From the NCBI GenBank assembly GCA_017529875.1, contig JAFXNC010000025.1, forward strand, positions 1 through 32,730: a stretch of 32,730 nt of DNA, read 5' to 3'. Both the position numbers and the translations under genes were made by a program. Below are positions 31,872 to 32,730 of the stretch, piece by piece (positions within the stretch are counted from its first letter, which is position 1; the number at the start of each line of letters is the position of its first letter). Below the pieces are notes generated by a model. It did not search any database, was not told the origin of the DNA, and was given only the letters and a program-made list of their open reading frames with translations. This stretch comes from Ruminococcus sp. (GTDB taxonomy: Bacteria; Bacillota; Clostridia; Oscillospirales; Ruminococcaceae).

Positions 31872-32730
31872 TTACTTCTTCTTTTTCTTCTTCTTGCCAT
31901 CCTCGGGGACAACGTCGTCATCGAAGACTGTGGCAGCCTTCTTTTCCTCCGGCACCGCAACGGCGTTCTCTACTGCCAGGTTCCTGCCGTCGGCCTTGTC
32001 GAAGAGGTTTATGGTGCGCTCTCTTATGGTGAAGAGCACCTCCTTGCACTCCAGCATACGCTGCTGTTCCTCTTCGGTGAGGTCGGCGATCTGGACTTTG
32101 AGGATGATCTTCTTGCCGTCAACGCACTCGGCGTGGATGTGCAGCTCGCTGCCCATCATTTCCGTTACCTTTATGGAGGCTCTGATGCCCTTGTAGCCGG
32201 AGGCGTCCACGATAAGGTTCTCCGGGCGCACGCCAAGCACCACCTCTGTTGGCACGCTGTCACGCTTGTCAAGCTCCGCGCAGATGTACTCCGGGACGTT
32301 GAATTCCTCCCCCAGCAGCAGCGCCTTGTAGCCCTTGTCGGTCTTTTTCAGCTCCACGTCGAAGAAGTTCATCTGCGGCGTGCCGATGAAGCCCGCTACA
32401 AAGAGGTTGGCGGGGTGGTTGAACAGCTCCTGGGGAGTGCCCACCTGCATAACGTAGCCGTCCTTCATGATGACGATACGGTCCCCCAGGGTCATAGCCT
32501 CTGTCTGGTCGTGGGTAACGTAAACGAAGGTGGTGCGGATCTTCTCCCTCAGCAGGATTATCTCGGCACGCATCTGGTTCCTCAGCTTGGCGTCCAGATT
32601 GGAGAGGGGCTCGTCCATGAGGAAGACCTTGGGCACACGCACGATAGCACGTCCGATAGCCACACGCTGTCTCTGACCGCCGGAGAGCTGCTTGGGCTTT
32701 CTGCCCAGCAGGTCTGTGATGCCCAGTATC
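31872..32730 (-). CDS. Sugar ABC transporter ATPase, MsmX/UgpC type (5' end cut by window edge)
   Basis: The frame continues to the right edge and lacks its Walker A part. Visible: the ABC signature LSGGQRQRVAIGRAIV, Walker B VFLMDEPLSNLDAKL, the switch histidine in YVTHDQTEAMTLGD, then the TOBE-type regulatory domain with GVRPENLIV. These are features of MalK/MsmX/UgpC ATPases, which power several sugar importers in Bacillota, often shared between permeases. The C-terminus carries an unusual extension of about 45 residues (NAVAVPEEKKAATVFDD onward) that ends in seven lysines. It precedes a LacI regulator. No permease or binding protein gene is in the window. Confidence 0.93.
   Translation of the reverse strand, partial: ILGITDLLGRKPKQLSGGQRQRVAIGRAIVRVPKVFLMDEPLSNLDAKLRNQMRAEIILLREKIRTTFVYVTHDQTEAMTLGDRIVIMKDGYVMQVGTPQELFNHPANLFVAGFIGTPQMNFFDVELKKTDKGYKALLLGEEFNVPEYICAELDKRDSVPTEVVLGVRPENLIVDASGYKGIRASIKVTEMMGSELHIHAECVDGKKIILKVQIADLTEEEQQRMLECKEVLFTIRERTINLFDKADGRNLAVENAVAVPEEKKAATVFDDDVVPEDGKKKKKKK

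Overview
The window looks like chromosomal DNA of a GC-rich gut Bacillota, most likely Clostridia of the Ruminococcus/Oscillospiraceae type. The reasons are strong AGGAGG ribosome sites, TTGACA/TATAAT promoters with 17-base spacers, RNase Y, a DUF1385 protein, a ClpC-like ATPase, DegV and YbjQ proteins, an MsmX/UgpC-type sugar ATPase, a BspA-like surface protein, and a type of DUF6291 gene often seen in these genomes. The genus is inferred from gene content, not from a marker gene. No rRNA, tRNA, insertion sequence or CRISPR array was seen.

Layout. (1) 1-5154, minus strand: one promoter drives a lipoprotein with calcium-loop-like repeats, an OmpR-type response regulator, its histidine kinase, a DUF1385 membrane protein and a methyltransferase cut by the left edge. 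(2) 5186-10419, minus: an O-antigen-ligase-like polymerase, a small zinc-ribbon-like protein, a membrane protein and hflX (overlapping or tightly spaced), then a phenylacetate-CoA ligase homologue, closed by a strong terminator. (3) 10515-12350, minus: RNase Y with its own promoter, a leader of about 177 bases, and a terminator. (4) 12399-19430: two divergent secreted-protein genes, a 1716-residue BspA-like protein (minus) and a 462-residue two-domain, probably carbohydrate-binding protein (plus), each with a clear promoter. (5) 19448-25056, minus: aconitase and NADP-isocitrate dehydrogenase, the oxidative route from citrate to 2-oxoglutarate (glutamate precursor), separated by four small genes. 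Two of these four encode proteins sharing the same N-terminal module. (6) 25088-26718: an accessory island with GC-rich foldable repeats on both sides of a DUF6291 gene, followed by a 16-unit tandem array. (7) 26773-30646, plus: a divergent ClpC-like ATPase, DegV, YbjQ. (8) 30673-32730, minus: a LacI regulator and a sugar-ABC ATPase that runs off the right edge.

The least ordinary part is region 6. The array at 25941-26302 starts inside the last codons of the DUF6291 gene. It has 16 units of 22-23 bases with a constant core close to AAGGCAGRGT and a variable 11-13 base insert that is nearly the same within blocks of neighbouring units but differs between blocks. The repeats on either side contain base pairs that differ between copies but stay complementary, so a folded form appears to be conserved. 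I do not recognise this as a named system. A remnant replication module, a mobile cassette or a structured-RNA locus are all possible. A second family of modular hairpins (30098-30202 and 30673-30810) surrounds the ybjQ-like gene and supplies terminators.
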